Positions 1-5,660 of a DNA stretch of 5,660 bases are shown piece by piece (the first letter of the stretch is position 1; the number at the start of each line of letters is the position of its first letter). The notes beneath the pieces are model-generated. The model made no database searches. It worked only from the letters and a program-made list of their open reading frames with translations, and was not told where the DNA came from. The stretch comes from Ignavibacteriales bacterium (GTDB taxonomy: Bacteria; Bacteroidota; Ignavibacteria; UBA10030; SZUA-254). Where the stretch lies: contig JACQYX010000207.1 in the NCBI GenBank assembly GCA_016207985.1, positions 1 to 5,660 of the forward strand. The letters run 5' to 3'. The position numbers and the translations under genes are program-made.

Positions 1-2
1 CT

Positions 3-158
3 TATTATCAAAAATTAGGATATGAAAAAGGCCTTTGTCCTGTGGCGGAAAAATATTATGAGCGCATTATTTCTTTGCCGCTTTTTCCGGATTTGAGCCA
101 AGTGCAACAGGATTTTGTAGTTGAAAAAGTTAGAGAAATTTTAGAGAAAGTTGTTTAA
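3..158 (+). CDS. C-terminal end of a DegT/DnrJ/EryC1/StrS-type sugar aminotransferase, probably PseC (5' partial)
   Basis: The first two bases are the end of a split codon. From position 3 the frame reads 51 residues to TAA at 156-158. The peptide begins YYQKLGYEKG, continues with CPVAEKYYE and ISLPLFPDL, and ends in a charged helix. This YYQ-GY-G-CP-AE-YY-ISLPLFP pattern is the familiar tail of PLP-dependent sugar-nucleotide aminotransferases, above all PseC, which makes UDP-4-amino-4,6-dideoxy-N-acetyl-altrosamine on the way to pseudaminic acid used on flagellin or surface glycans. The PLP lysine and the rest of the catalytic core lie outside the window, so the exact substrate is inferred; a related 4-aminotransferase is possible. 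Its stop lies only 4 nt before secE, an unusual neighbour for that gene. No terminator is visible between the two. Confidence 0.75.
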   Translation, partial: YYQKLGYEKGLCPVAEKYYERIISLPLFPDLSQVQQDFVVEKVREILEKVV

Positions 159-162
159 TTAT

Positions 163-345
163 ATGAAAGAAAAAATTATCGCGTTCCTCACCGACACGGT
201 GAAGGAAATGAAGAAGGTAACCTGGCCCAGCAAAGAAGAATTACGTGAATCGACAATGATCGTTCTTGCTGTATGTGGTATCATCGCAGCTTTCGTATTC
301 GGTGTTGATTATATAGTAAGCAATTTGCTTAAGGCAATTCTCTAA
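163..345 (+). CDS. secE: Preprotein translocase subunit SecE
   Basis: This 60-residue protein has the short bacterial SecE form: an amphipathic N-terminal helix (residues 1-18), the conserved VTWPSKEEL hinge (19-27), and one membrane segment at about residues 32-52. SecE clamps the SecY channel in the inner membrane and is essential for Sec-dependent export. I chose ATG 163 because MKEKIIAFL matches the family N-terminus. An in-frame TTG at 151 would add four residues (MFNY) and would overlap the aminotransferase stop. No good Shine-Dalgarno precedes 163; the nearest purine run is AGAGAAAG at about 143-150. Coupling to the upstream gene, which stops 4 nt earlier, is therefore plausible. No promoter or tRNA-Trp gene is seen upstream inside the window. 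nusG follows after 11 nt, the normal arrangement. Confidence 0.95.
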   Translation: MKEKIIAFLTDTVKEMKKVTWPSKEELRESTMIVLAVCGIIAAFVFGVDYIVSNLLKAIL

Positions 346-353
346 GTGGTGAT
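346..353 (+). promoter_or_regulatory. Ribosome binding site of nusG, supports the TTG start
   Basis: GTGGTGAT ends 3 nt before TTG 357 and matches the 3' part of the consensus AGGAGGTGATC. The same register is used at rpoB (GAGGTGAT, 4 nt before GTG). This supports initiation at the rare TTG. The two GTG codons inside this stretch (346 and 348) do not give the nusG protein: the frame of 346 meets TGA at 358, and 348 is part of the SD itself. Confidence 0.6.
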
Positions 354-356
354 ATC

Positions 357-905
357 TTGAAAGAAAAATCGACACAAAAACGCTGGTATGCTGTCCGAAC
401 GTACTCGGGTCATGAAAATAAGGTGAAGTCTCATCTCGAGACTGAAGCGAAGCTCGCTGGTCTCGATGAGCGCATCTCAACTGTTCTCGTTCCATCTGAG
501 AAGATATTTGAGATCAAAGAAGGAAAGAAAAAAAGCAAGACAAAAACTTTTTTCCCCGGGTATATACTTGTTGAAGCGATTCTAGACAAAACAACCAAAT
601 ATTTAATCCTTACGACTCCATCCGTAATCAGCTTTGTCGGACCAAAGGGCGAACCAGCTCCGTTACAAGCGGAAGAAGTTAAGAGACTCATTGGGCGGAT
701 GGAAGAACGCAAAGATGTGGAAGTGATGGCGATTCCCTTCCATCTTGGTGAGCCCGTAAAAGTGATCGATGGACCGTTTAACAATTTCACTGGTATCGTT
801 CAGGATGTGAACGAGGAAAAAATGAAATTGAAAGTGATGGTAAGTATCTTCGGTCGGAAAACACCCGTTGAGTTAGATTTTAATCAAGTCGAAATAGAAA
901 AATAA
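357..905 (+). CDS. nusG: Transcription termination/antitermination factor NusG
   Basis: This complete 182-residue NusG is close to the usual bacterial size (about 175-190). The N-terminal NGN domain begins at [12 protein letters not shown] (residues 9-20) and carries the FFPGYILV strand (65-72) and TPSVISFVG (87-95), which contact the RNA polymerase clamp. A lysine-rich linker loop lies at 55-63. The C-terminal KOW domain (about 128-182) shows [18 protein letters not shown], the surface that binds Rho or ribosomal protein S10. NusG increases polymerase processivity and links transcription to translation. Translation starts at TTG 357; no ATG or other start lies upstream in frame, and the family N-terminus fits here. 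secE ends 11 nt upstream and rplK begins 25 nt downstream, so co-transcription is likely. Confidence 0.96.
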   Translation: MKEKSTQKRWYAVRTYSGHENKVKSHLETEAKLAGLDERISTVLVPSEKIFEIKEGKKKSKTKTFFPGYILVEAILDKTTKYLILTTPSVISFVGPKGEPAPLQAEEVKRLIGRMEERKDVEVMAIPFHLGEPVKVIDGPFNNFTGIVQDVNEEKMKLKVMVSIFGRKTPVELDFNQVEIEK

Positions 906-930
906 TTTTTACTCAAATTGGATTTTATAT

Positions 931-1353
931 ATGAAAAAAATTGTTGGATATATTAAGTTGCAAATCCCGGCAGGACAAGCAACACCTGCGCCACCTATAG
1001 GCCCTGCATTAGGTCAAAAGGGCGTAAACATCATGGAGTTTTGCAAACAGTTCAATTCGCGAACTCAGGATAAACAAGGATTGATTATTCCTGTCGTTAT
1101 CACTGTATTCTCGGATAAGTCATTCACATTTATAACGAAGACTCCGCCCGCTTCGGTATTATTAGCCAAAGCCGCAAAATTAGAAAAGGGTTCCGGTGAA
1201 CCGAACAGAACCAAAATCGTAAAGGTGACTCGAAAACAAGTGCAGGAAATTGCCGAGATGAAAATGCCCGATTTGAATGCAAATGATATCGATGCAGCAA
1301 TGAAGATGATAGCTGGAACTGCTCGAAGTATGGGTATAACGGTTGAAGATTAA
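931..1353 (+). CDS. rplK: 50S ribosomal protein L11
   Basis: This 140-residue L11 is full length. The N-terminal domain has IKLQIPAG (8-15), the proline-rich [13 protein letters not shown] (19-31) that binds thiostrepton-class antibiotics and the GTPase centre, and [10 protein letters not shown] (33-42). The C-terminal domain (about 70-140), which binds helices 43/44 of 23S rRNA, has KTPPAS (70-75), KGSGEPN (86-92) and the family signature ending in [15 protein letters not shown]11 forms the base of the GTPase stalk together with L10, so its partner is the gene broken downstream in this window. ATG 931 matches the family start, although many homologues begin MAKK rather than MKK. No strong Shine-Dalgarno is seen; TTGGA at about 919-923 is the best candidate. 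Confidence 0.97.
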   Translation: MKKIVGYIKLQIPAGQATPAPPIGPALGQKGVNIMEFCKQFNSRTQDKQGLIIPVVITVFSDKSFTFITKTPPASVLLAKAAKLEKGSGEPNRTKIVKVTRKQVQEIAEMKMPDLNANDIDAAMKMIAGTARSMGITVED

Positions 1354-1362
1354 ATCTAATTA

Positions 1363-1409
1363 GTGGAAGTCCCATTAAGTAAAATTCGAAAGAGGGACGT
1401 TCGAACCAC
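1363..1409 (+). promoter_or_regulatory. Candidate L1-binding (autoregulatory) mRNA element between rplK and rplA
   Basis: The 78-nt gap contains a two-part stem. GTGG (1363-1366) pairs with CCAC (1406-1409), then GTCCC (1369-1373) pairs with GGGAC (1394-1398). They are separated by an asymmetric internal loop, AA on the 5' side and GTTCGAA (1399-1405) on the 3' side. The hairpin loop is 20 nt (1374-1393). This resembles the L1 site in 23S rRNA, where a GUGG/CCAC stem, a short 5' and a long 3' internal loop and a G/C-rich inner stem occur in the same order. L1 is known to repress its own operon by binding such mimics. The assignment is inferred from pattern only. An alternative hairpin, TTCGAA 1385-1390 with 1400-1405, would exclude it. 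Confidence 0.4.
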
Positions 1410-1431
1410 AATCATCATAAAGGATAAATAG

Positions 1432-2127
1432 ATGAAGCGTAGTAAGAGATATAACACGACGATTGAAAAAATAGATCAAAAAAGAAATTATTCTATAGAT
1501 GAGGCTGTTGATAAAGTAAAAGAAATGGCTTCTGCAAAATTCGTGGAGTCGGTCGATATTGCAGTACGGTTGGGTGTTGATCCCAAAAAAGCCGATCAAG
1601 CTGTTAGAGGCACCGTAGCGCTTCCGTATGGAATCGGAAAAGCGGTTCGTGTATTAGTTATCGCGAAACCTCCAAAGGATGAAGAAGCAAAAGCCGCAGG
1701 CGCAGAATATGCTGGGCATCAAGATTATATCCAGAAGATTCAGCAAGGCTGGGCTGATGTTGACGTCATCATCGCTACACCCGATGTGATGGGAGATGTC
1801 GGAAAACTTGGTAAAGTTCTCGGACCGAGAGGTTTAATGCCTAATCCGAAGAGTGGAACCGTAACGATGGATGTAGGGAAAGCTGTCAAAGAGGTGAAAG
1901 CCGGGAAAATCGAATTCCGTGTCGATAAAGCCGGCATCCTCCATGCGATTGTTGGTAAAGTGAATTTTGAGAAAGAAAAATTGACTGAAAATATTAAAGC
2001 ATTCTTAAATACCGTCATCAAAATAAAACCAGCGACTTCAAAAGGGCAATATGTTAAAAGCATTACAATATCAAGTACGATGGGTCCTGGTATACATATA
2101 GACAAGAATGTAATTTCAGCGAATTGA
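1432..2127 (+). CDS. rplA: 50S ribosomal protein L1
   Basis: This 231-residue protein has the normal length of bacterial L1. Domain I is formed by the two ends of the chain. It includes [20 protein letters not shown] (37-56) and [10 protein letters not shown] (61-70). Domain II lies at about 72-155 and contains the family signature [19 protein letters not shown] (124-142). The C-terminal return to domain I has [16 protein letters not shown] (156-171) and the final [10 protein letters not shown] (215-224). L1 binds helices 76-78 of 23S rRNA, forms the mobile stalk that helps release deacylated tRNA from the E site, and is a translational repressor of its own operon in studied bacteria. ATG 1432 is preceded by AAAGGA (1419-1424) at a suitable distance. 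The reading frame is undisturbed, in contrast to rplJ next to it. Confidence 0.97.
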   Translation: MKRSKRYNTTIEKIDQKRNYSIDEAVDKVKEMASAKFVESVDIAVRLGVDPKKADQAVRGTVALPYGIGKAVRVLVIAKPPKDEEAKAAGAEYAGHQDYIQKIQQGWADVDVIIATPDVMGDVGKLGKVLGPRGLMPNPKSGTVTMDVGKAVKEVKAGKIEFRVDKAGILHAIVGKVNFEKEKLTENIKAFLNTVIKIKPATSKGQYVKSITISSTMGPGIHIDKNVISAN

Positions 2128-2166
2128 ATGTGAAAGTTACGCACTCAGTAATACAAATAAATACTT

Positions 2167-2205
2167 GTTTCCTGTCCAGCTATTAGTTGGAGCTTCTCAG
2201 GAAAC
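2167..2205 (+). promoter_or_regulatory. Structured leader of rplJ (candidate L10-L12 binding leader)
   Basis: GTTTCCTG (2167-2174) pairs perfectly with CAGGAAAC (2198-2205), 8 bp. Inside it, CCAGC (2176-2180) pairs with GTTGG (2186-2190) around a TATTA loop, leaving one unpaired base on the 5' side and AGCTTCT (2191-2197) on the 3' side. A bulged stem just before rplJ is where the autoregulatory L10 leader sits in many bacteria; the L10-L12 complex binds it and lowers rplJL translation. The fold is visible in the sequence; the identity is inferred from place and shape. It lies 24 nt before the rplJ start, is not followed by a T-run, and so is not a terminator. The leader is intact although the gene it should serve is not. 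Confidence 0.5.
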
Positions 2206-2228
2206 TATAATTAATTAACGAGGTAATT

Positions 2229-2410
2229 ATGAAACGTTCTGAAAAAGAACAGATTACGATATCGCCAAGCTTCCGTCTCGTGCTGAGATCATCTCAAGTA
2301 TTCTTGGCAGCATTCAGGCACCTATAGCGGGTGTAATCGGAGCTGTTGGTGGAGTAGTCAGGGATCTCGTCAACGTCATTGATGCAATAGAAAAAAAGAA
2401 AGCAGCGTAA
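2229..2410 (+). pseudogene. rplJ: Remnant of rplJ (ribosomal protein L10) with internal deletion and frameshift
   Basis: ATG 2229 has a good ribosome site, GAGG at 2220-2223, and starts MKRSEKEQ, a typical L10 N-terminus. That frame then continues for only 32 residues to TAG 2325-2327. From about 2252 another frame (offset by 2) encodes DYDIAKLPSRAEIISS..., then APIAGVIGAVGGVVRDL and ends AIEKKKAA at TAA 2408-2410. This is clearly the C-terminal quarter of L10, including the helix that holds L12 dimers. The span is 182 nt against about 520 nt for a usual rplJ, so some 340 nt, the rRNA- and L11-binding body, are absent. The join lies at about 2250-2260. The C-terminal frame has no ATG, GTG or TTG near its beginning and no classic slippery heptamer, so it is unlikely to be translated. 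L10 is normally needed to anchor L12; an intact copy elsewhere or an assembly error must be considered. Confidence 0.85.
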
Positions 2411-2446
2411 GGTTTAAAAAATATTTTAGAAAAAGGAGATACAAAA

Positions 2447-2830
2447 ATGTCAGTAGTTCAAGAAATAGTCGAAAAAATTGAAAAGTTAACTCTTCTCGAA
2501 GCTTCAGAATTAAAAAAAGCACTCGAAGAGAAGTTTGGAGTAACAGCAGCCGCACCGGTTATGTTCGGTGGTGCGATGCCCGCAGGTGCCGGTGCTGCAC
2601 CCGCAGCCGCAGAAGCACAAACTGAGTTTACAGTTGTGTTAAAAGCTGCAGGCGCTCAGAAAATTAACGTCATTAAAGTGGTTCGTGCGGCAACAGGTCT
2701 TGGTTTAAAGGAAGCAAAAGATTTAGTCGACGGCGCACCCAAGAACGTTAAAGAGAATGTCAGCAAGGACGAAGCTGAAAAATTGAAGAAAGAGCTCGAA
2801 GAAGCTGGTGCGACCGTCGAGTTGAAATAG
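2447..2830 (+). CDS. rplL: 50S ribosomal protein L7/L12
   Basis: This complete 127-residue L12 is slightly longer than the E. coli protein. The N-terminal dimerisation and L10-binding domain is residues 1-32. A flexible Ala/Gly/Pro hinge runs from about 33 to 58 and is rich in GAGAAPAAA. The globular C-terminal domain (59-127) has KINVIKVVR (72-80) and the strongly conserved [15 protein letters not shown] (84-98), which recruits EF-Tu, EF-G, IF2 and release factors. L12 is the multi-copy mobile arm of the stalk and attaches only through the C-terminal helix of L10. ATG 2447 follows AGGAG (2434-2438) at 8 nt, the best ribosome site among the ribosomal genes here, consistent with L12 being made in excess. 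The broken rplJ ends 36 nt upstream. Confidence 0.97.
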   Translation: MSVVQEIVEKIEKLTLLEASELKKALEEKFGVTAAAPVMFGGAMPAGAGAAPAAAEAQTEFTVVLKAAGAQKINVIKVVRAATGLGLKEAKDLVDGAPKNVKENVSKDEAEKLKKELEEAGATVELK

Positions 2831-2886
2831 TCCAATTTCACTTTAACCAAATTTCATAATTTGTCTGAAAATCTGATAAGTAAAAT

Positions 2887-2929
2887 ACTGATAACCAATT
2901 TTAAATTGGTTATCGGTTTGCTATTTTTT
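2887..2929 (+). terminator. Intrinsic terminator or attenuator between rplL and rpoB
   Basis: A 14-bp stem pairs 2887-2900 with 2904-2917 around a TTA loop; all pairs are Watson-Crick except T2889-G2915. Its core is GATAACCAATT against AATTGGTTATC. It is followed by TTTGC and then ATTTTTTA, with six T at 2924-2929. The stem is rather AT-rich and the T-run starts 7 nt after it, so leakiness is expected. In E. coli an attenuator at this same place reduces transcription from the ribosomal genes into rpoBC, and a similar role is inferred here. No convincing promoter is visible between this hairpin and rpoB, so rpoB probably depends on readthrough. Confidence 0.7.
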
Positions 2930-2971
2930 AATAATGCGATTTGTTGAATATAGTTTAGTATTTATACATTC

Positions 2972-2979
2972 GAGGTGAT
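2972..2979 (+). promoter_or_regulatory. Shine-Dalgarno of rpoB, fixes the GTG start at 2984
   Basis: GAGGTGAT matches the anti-Shine-Dalgarno complement over eight bases and ends 4 nt before GTG 2984. An in-frame GTG at 2975 lies inside this site and has no ribosome site of its own, so it is not the start. Confidence 0.8.
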
Positions 2980-2983
2980 ACAC

Positions 2984-5660
2984 GTGAAAAATCAAAACAT
3001 TCATGCAAACGAGCGAATCTCGTTTTCGAAGATACCCCAGATCGTCGAGTTTCCCGATCTTCTCAACGTTCAATTAGAATCATGGGAAAGTTTTCTTCAA
3101 GCAACCGTTCCACCGGAAAAAAGACACACCAAGGGATTACAACAAATATTCCTTTTGAGTTTTCCGATCACTGATGCTAGGGAAAATTATATACTTGAAT
3201 ACGTTGAGTACTACGTTGAAAAACCAAAATATTCCGTCATCGAATGCCAGGAACGTGGACTGACTTATGCAGTGCCATTAAAAGCAAAGTTACGTTTATC
3301 CACTAAAAGCGAAGATGGCAAGAGCTATATCGATACAATCGAGCAGGAAGTTTACCTAGGTAATTTACCGATGATGACGCATCGCGGAACATTTATTATC
3401 AATGGTGCAGAGCGTGTAGTAGTTAGTCAGCTTCACCGGTCTCCCGGCGTATTTTTTGATGAATCGGTTCATCCGAATGGTATGTCTATTTTTTCTGCCA
3501 GGATTATACCATTTCGAGGTTCGTGGGTTGAATTTACAACCGATATCAGCAACGTGATGTATGTTTACATCGATCGTAAAAAGAAGTTTCCCGTTACTAC
3601 TCTTTTACGAGCGCTCGGTTATTCATCAGACGATGAAATACTTCAACTGTTCAATCTGGTTGAGGAGACCGATCCTCACAAAGTCAATCTCAAAGACTAT
3701 ATCGGACGCATCGTATGTAGTGATGTAGTCGATAAAAAAACGGGTGAAATATTCATCAACAAGGATTCAATCTTCAGCGAAGATTTGATGAAGAAGGTTA
3801 AAAAATCTGAGATAAAGAAGATTAAGTTTTTAAGATACGAAGGAATTGGTGAAAGCTCGGTCATAGCGAACACGATTCAAAAAGATACCGCTCGAACCGA
3901 TGAAGAAGCACTTAATACTATCTATCAGCAGCTGCGTTCGGGTGAAGCCCCCGATCTCGACACAGCAAAGAATTTATTCGAGCGTTTATTCTTTAATGAG
4001 AAACGATACGATCTTGGTAATGTTGGACGCTATCGGATGAATGCAAAACTTGGATTGGATATTCCCGTAACGACAACAACATTGACGAAGCAGGACATCA
4101 TCTCAATTATCAACTATCTCATTGATTTACAGCAAGGGAGGAGAACTTTCGACGATATCGACCATTTAGGTAATCGCCGCGTACGAACAGTGGGAGAACA
4201 AATCGGACAGCAGTTTAATATTGGATTAGCCCGGATGGCAAGAACCATACGTGAACGTTTGAGTCTCCGTGATCAGGAAAAATTGACACCACAGGATTTA
4301 GTGAATGCACGAACAATCACAAGTGTTATTAGTGCATTCTTCGGAACTAATCAATTGTCACAATTCATGGATCAAACAAATCCACTGGCAGAAATTACAC
4401 ACAAGCGACGAATGTCGGCACTTGGTCCGGGTGGATTGACAAGAGAACGCGCGGGATTCGAGGTTCGTGACGTTCACTATACACACTATGGGAGGTTATG
4501 TCCGATTGAGACTCCGGAAGGTCCGAACATCGGTCTCATATCATCGATGTGCATTCATGCGCGTATCAATGAATTTGGATTTATCGAAACACCGTACAGG
4601 AAAGTTAAAAACGGACGTGCCACAGATGATATCGAATTTATGACTGCGGAAAAAGAAGACGTTCACACGATTGCACAGACGAATACAGAAATCGATGAGA
4701 AAGGTAAATTCCTGACCGAACGCTTAAAAGCAAGATTTCAGAGCGATTATCCTATACTGAAACCGGAAGAAATTCAATATCTGGATGTGGCTCCGAGCCA
4801 GATAGTGAGTGCAGCAGCGGCGTTGATTCCGTTCCTTGAACATGACGATGCAAACCGTGCATTAATGGGTTCAAACATGCAGCGGCAGGCAGTACCTCTC
4901 CTCAGGCCGGAGACGCCGATAGTTGGAACCGGATTGGAAGCCAAGGTTGCTCACGATGCTCGAACTATGATTGTGGCTGAAAGGAACGGTGTTGTTGAAT
5001 ACATAGATGCGATGAGGATCATTGTTAATTATGATATTGATGAAACGAGTACGGAAGCAATAACCAGCTTTGAAGAGAAAAAGCGCATTGAATACAAACT
5101 CGTTAAATTCTTCCGGACAAATCAAGATACGTCAATAAATCAGCGGGCGGTTGTAAAGCCGGGTCAGCGGATTAAAAAAGGCGATATTCTTGCCGATGGT
5201 TGTGCAACTGATCGCGGTGAACTTGCGCTTGGGAGGAATATTCTCGTTTCTTTCATGCCGTGGCGAGGTTACAATTTTGAAGACGCGATCGTTGTAAACG
5301 AACGCCTTGTTGCTGAAGATATATTTACATCGTTGCACATCGAGGAGTTCGAGTTGCAAGTAAGGGATACAAAGCGAGGTGAAGAAGAATTAACACGCGA
5401 AATTCCGAATGTAAGTGAAGATGCTGTCAAAGACTTAGATGAGAATGGAGTTATCCGCGTCGGTGCGGAAGTTGTAGAAGGTGATATTTTAATCGGTAAA
5501 ATAACTCCAAAAGGTGAAACAGAATCGACACCGGAAGAGAAACTCTTAAAAGCGATCTTTGGTGAAAAAGCCGGCGATGTAAAAGATGCTTCTTTAAAGG
5601 CACCTCCGGGGATGAAAGGAATCGTTATCGTGACAAAGCTGTTTAGCCGGAAGCGTAAAG
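2984..5660 (+). CDS. rpoB: DNA-directed RNA polymerase subunit beta (3' partial)
   Basis: From GTG 2984 the frame stays open for 892 codons to the window edge; I read all of it and found no stop. It is about two thirds to three quarters of a bacterial beta subunit. The N-terminus has [10 protein letters not shown] and [22 protein letters not shown], then [20 protein letters not shown] (beta-1 lobe). The rifampicin-binding cluster lies at residues 454-482, from [11 protein letters not shown] to [10 protein letters not shown]. It keeps the residues equivalent to E. coli Q513, D516, H526, R529 and S531 (here 460, 463, 473, 476, 478). [15 protein letters not shown] follows, and [10 protein letters not shown] (762-771) contains the E-D pair near the active centre (766/767). 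The C-terminal part with the catalytic lysines lies beyond the window, where rpoC is expected next. [10 protein letters not shown] is typical of the Bacteroidota/Ignavibacteria group. Confidence 0.98.
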   Translation, partial: MKNQNIHANERISFSKIPQIVEFPDLLNVQLESWESFLQATVPPEKRHTKGLQQIFLLSFPITDARENYILEYVEYYVEKPKYSVIECQERGLTYAVPLKAKLRLSTKSEDGKSYIDTIEQEVYLGNLPMMTHRGTFIINGAERVVVSQLHRSPGVFFDESVHPNGMSIFSARIIPFRGSWVEFTTDISNVMYVYIDRKKKFPVTTLLRALGYSSDDEILQLFNLVEETDPHKVNLKDYIGRIVCSDVVDKKTGEIFINKDSIFSEDLMKKVKKSEIKKIKFLRYEGIGESSVIANTIQKDTARTDEEALNTIYQQLRSGEAPDLDTAKNLFERLFFNEKRYDLGNVGRYRMNAKLGLDIPVTTTTLTKQDIISIINYLIDLQQGRRTFDDIDHLGNRRVRTVGEQIGQQFNIGLARMARTIRERLSLRDQEKLTPQDLVNARTITSVISAFFGTNQLSQFMDQTNPLAEITHKRRMSALGPGGLTRERAGFEVRDVHYTHYGRLCPIETPEGPNIGLISSMCIHARINEFGFIETPYRKVKNGRATDDIEFMTAEKEDVHTIAQTNTEIDEKGKFLTERLKARFQSDYPILKPEEIQYLDVAPSQIVSAAAALIPFLEHDDANRALMGSNMQRQAVPLLRPETPIVGTGLEAKVAHDARTMIVAERNGVVEYIDAMRIIVNYDIDETSTEAITSFEEKKRIEYKLVKFFRTNQDTSINQRAVVKPGQRIKKGDILADGCATDRGELALGRNILVSFMPWRGYNFEDAIVVNERLVAEDIFTSLHIEEFELQVRDTKRGEEELTREIPNVSEDAVKDLDENGVIRVGAEVVEGDILIGKITPKGETESTPEEKLLKAIFGEKAGDVKDASLKAPPGMKGIVIVTKLFSRKRK

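Noticed and set aside
1394..1410. GACGTTCGAACC resembles a tRNA T-arm
   Set aside because: The flanking five-base arms do not pair as a T-stem, and no anticodon or acceptor stem is present in the 78-nt gap.
2124..2154. Promoter for rplJL (TTGAAT, 19 nt, TAATAC)
   Set aside because: The -10 box matches only half of the consensus and the spacer is long; nothing separates it from chance in AT-rich DNA.
2243..2260. Programmed -1 frameshift that would join the two rplJ frames
   Set aside because: The site has only five A followed by G and lacks an X XXY YYZ heptamer in the right phase, and a shift would still leave out about 115 codons of L10.
2941..2968. Promoter for rpoB (TTGTTG, 16 nt, TATACA)
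   Set aside because: Both boxes match the consensus poorly, and the start of transcription would fall in the ribosome site.
4343..4429. Rifampicin-resistance changes in the RpoB cluster
   Set aside because: The main contact residues are all kept. Ala at the E. coli 522 position and Met at 530 look like ordinary lineage variation.
4871..5359. Two open frames on the minus strand inside rpoB
   Set aside because: They lie fully opposite conserved RpoB coding sequence, show no recognisable protein features, and are shadows of it.
1..5660. Mobile element, CRISPR array, toxin-antitoxin or defence system
   Set aside because: I saw no transposase, integrase, direct-repeat array or terminal inverted repeats; the window is core operon throughout.

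Overview
This window covers most of the L11/L10-rpoB ribosomal protein and RNA polymerase locus of a bacterium, all on the + strand, in the usual order: secE, nusG, rplK, rplA, rplJ, rplL, rpoB. Base composition is moderately AT-rich. RpoB features such as the [10 protein letters not shown] segment and the [10 protein letters not shown] cluster region, together with the style of L1 and L12, resemble the Bacteroidota/Ignavibacteria side of the FCB group. This placement is recalled from family patterns; I could not test it by search or tree.

Layout: positions 3-158 are the last 51 codons of a sugar-nucleotide aminotransferase (PseC-like). Only 4 nt later come secE (163-345), nusG (TTG start, 357-905), rplK (931-1353) and rplA (1432-2127). 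The 78-nt rplK-rplA gap holds a foldable element resembling the L1-binding site of 23S rRNA. The 319-nt rplA-rplL gap holds a structured leader (2167-2205), the ribosome-binding site and start of rplJ, and a broken rplJ. It keeps about 8 N-terminal codons joined out of frame to about 50 C-terminal codons, so roughly 115 codons, the rRNA-binding body of L10, are missing. Intact rplL (2447-2830) follows. A strong terminator-like hairpin (2887-2929) then separates it from rpoB, which starts at GTG 2984 behind a near-ideal Shine-Dalgarno and runs off the window after 892 codons with no internal stop.

The genes work in linked processes. SecE belongs to the protein translocon. NusG couples transcription to translation. 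L11, L10 and L12 build the ribosomal GTPase stalk, L1 forms the opposite stalk, and RpoB is the RNA polymerase beta subunit.

I see no new defence, mobile or CRISPR system. The real anomalies are the disrupted rplJ and the abrupt aminotransferase-secE junction, in a place where tuf and tRNA-Trp are commonly found. Either may be genuine or an assembly artefact.
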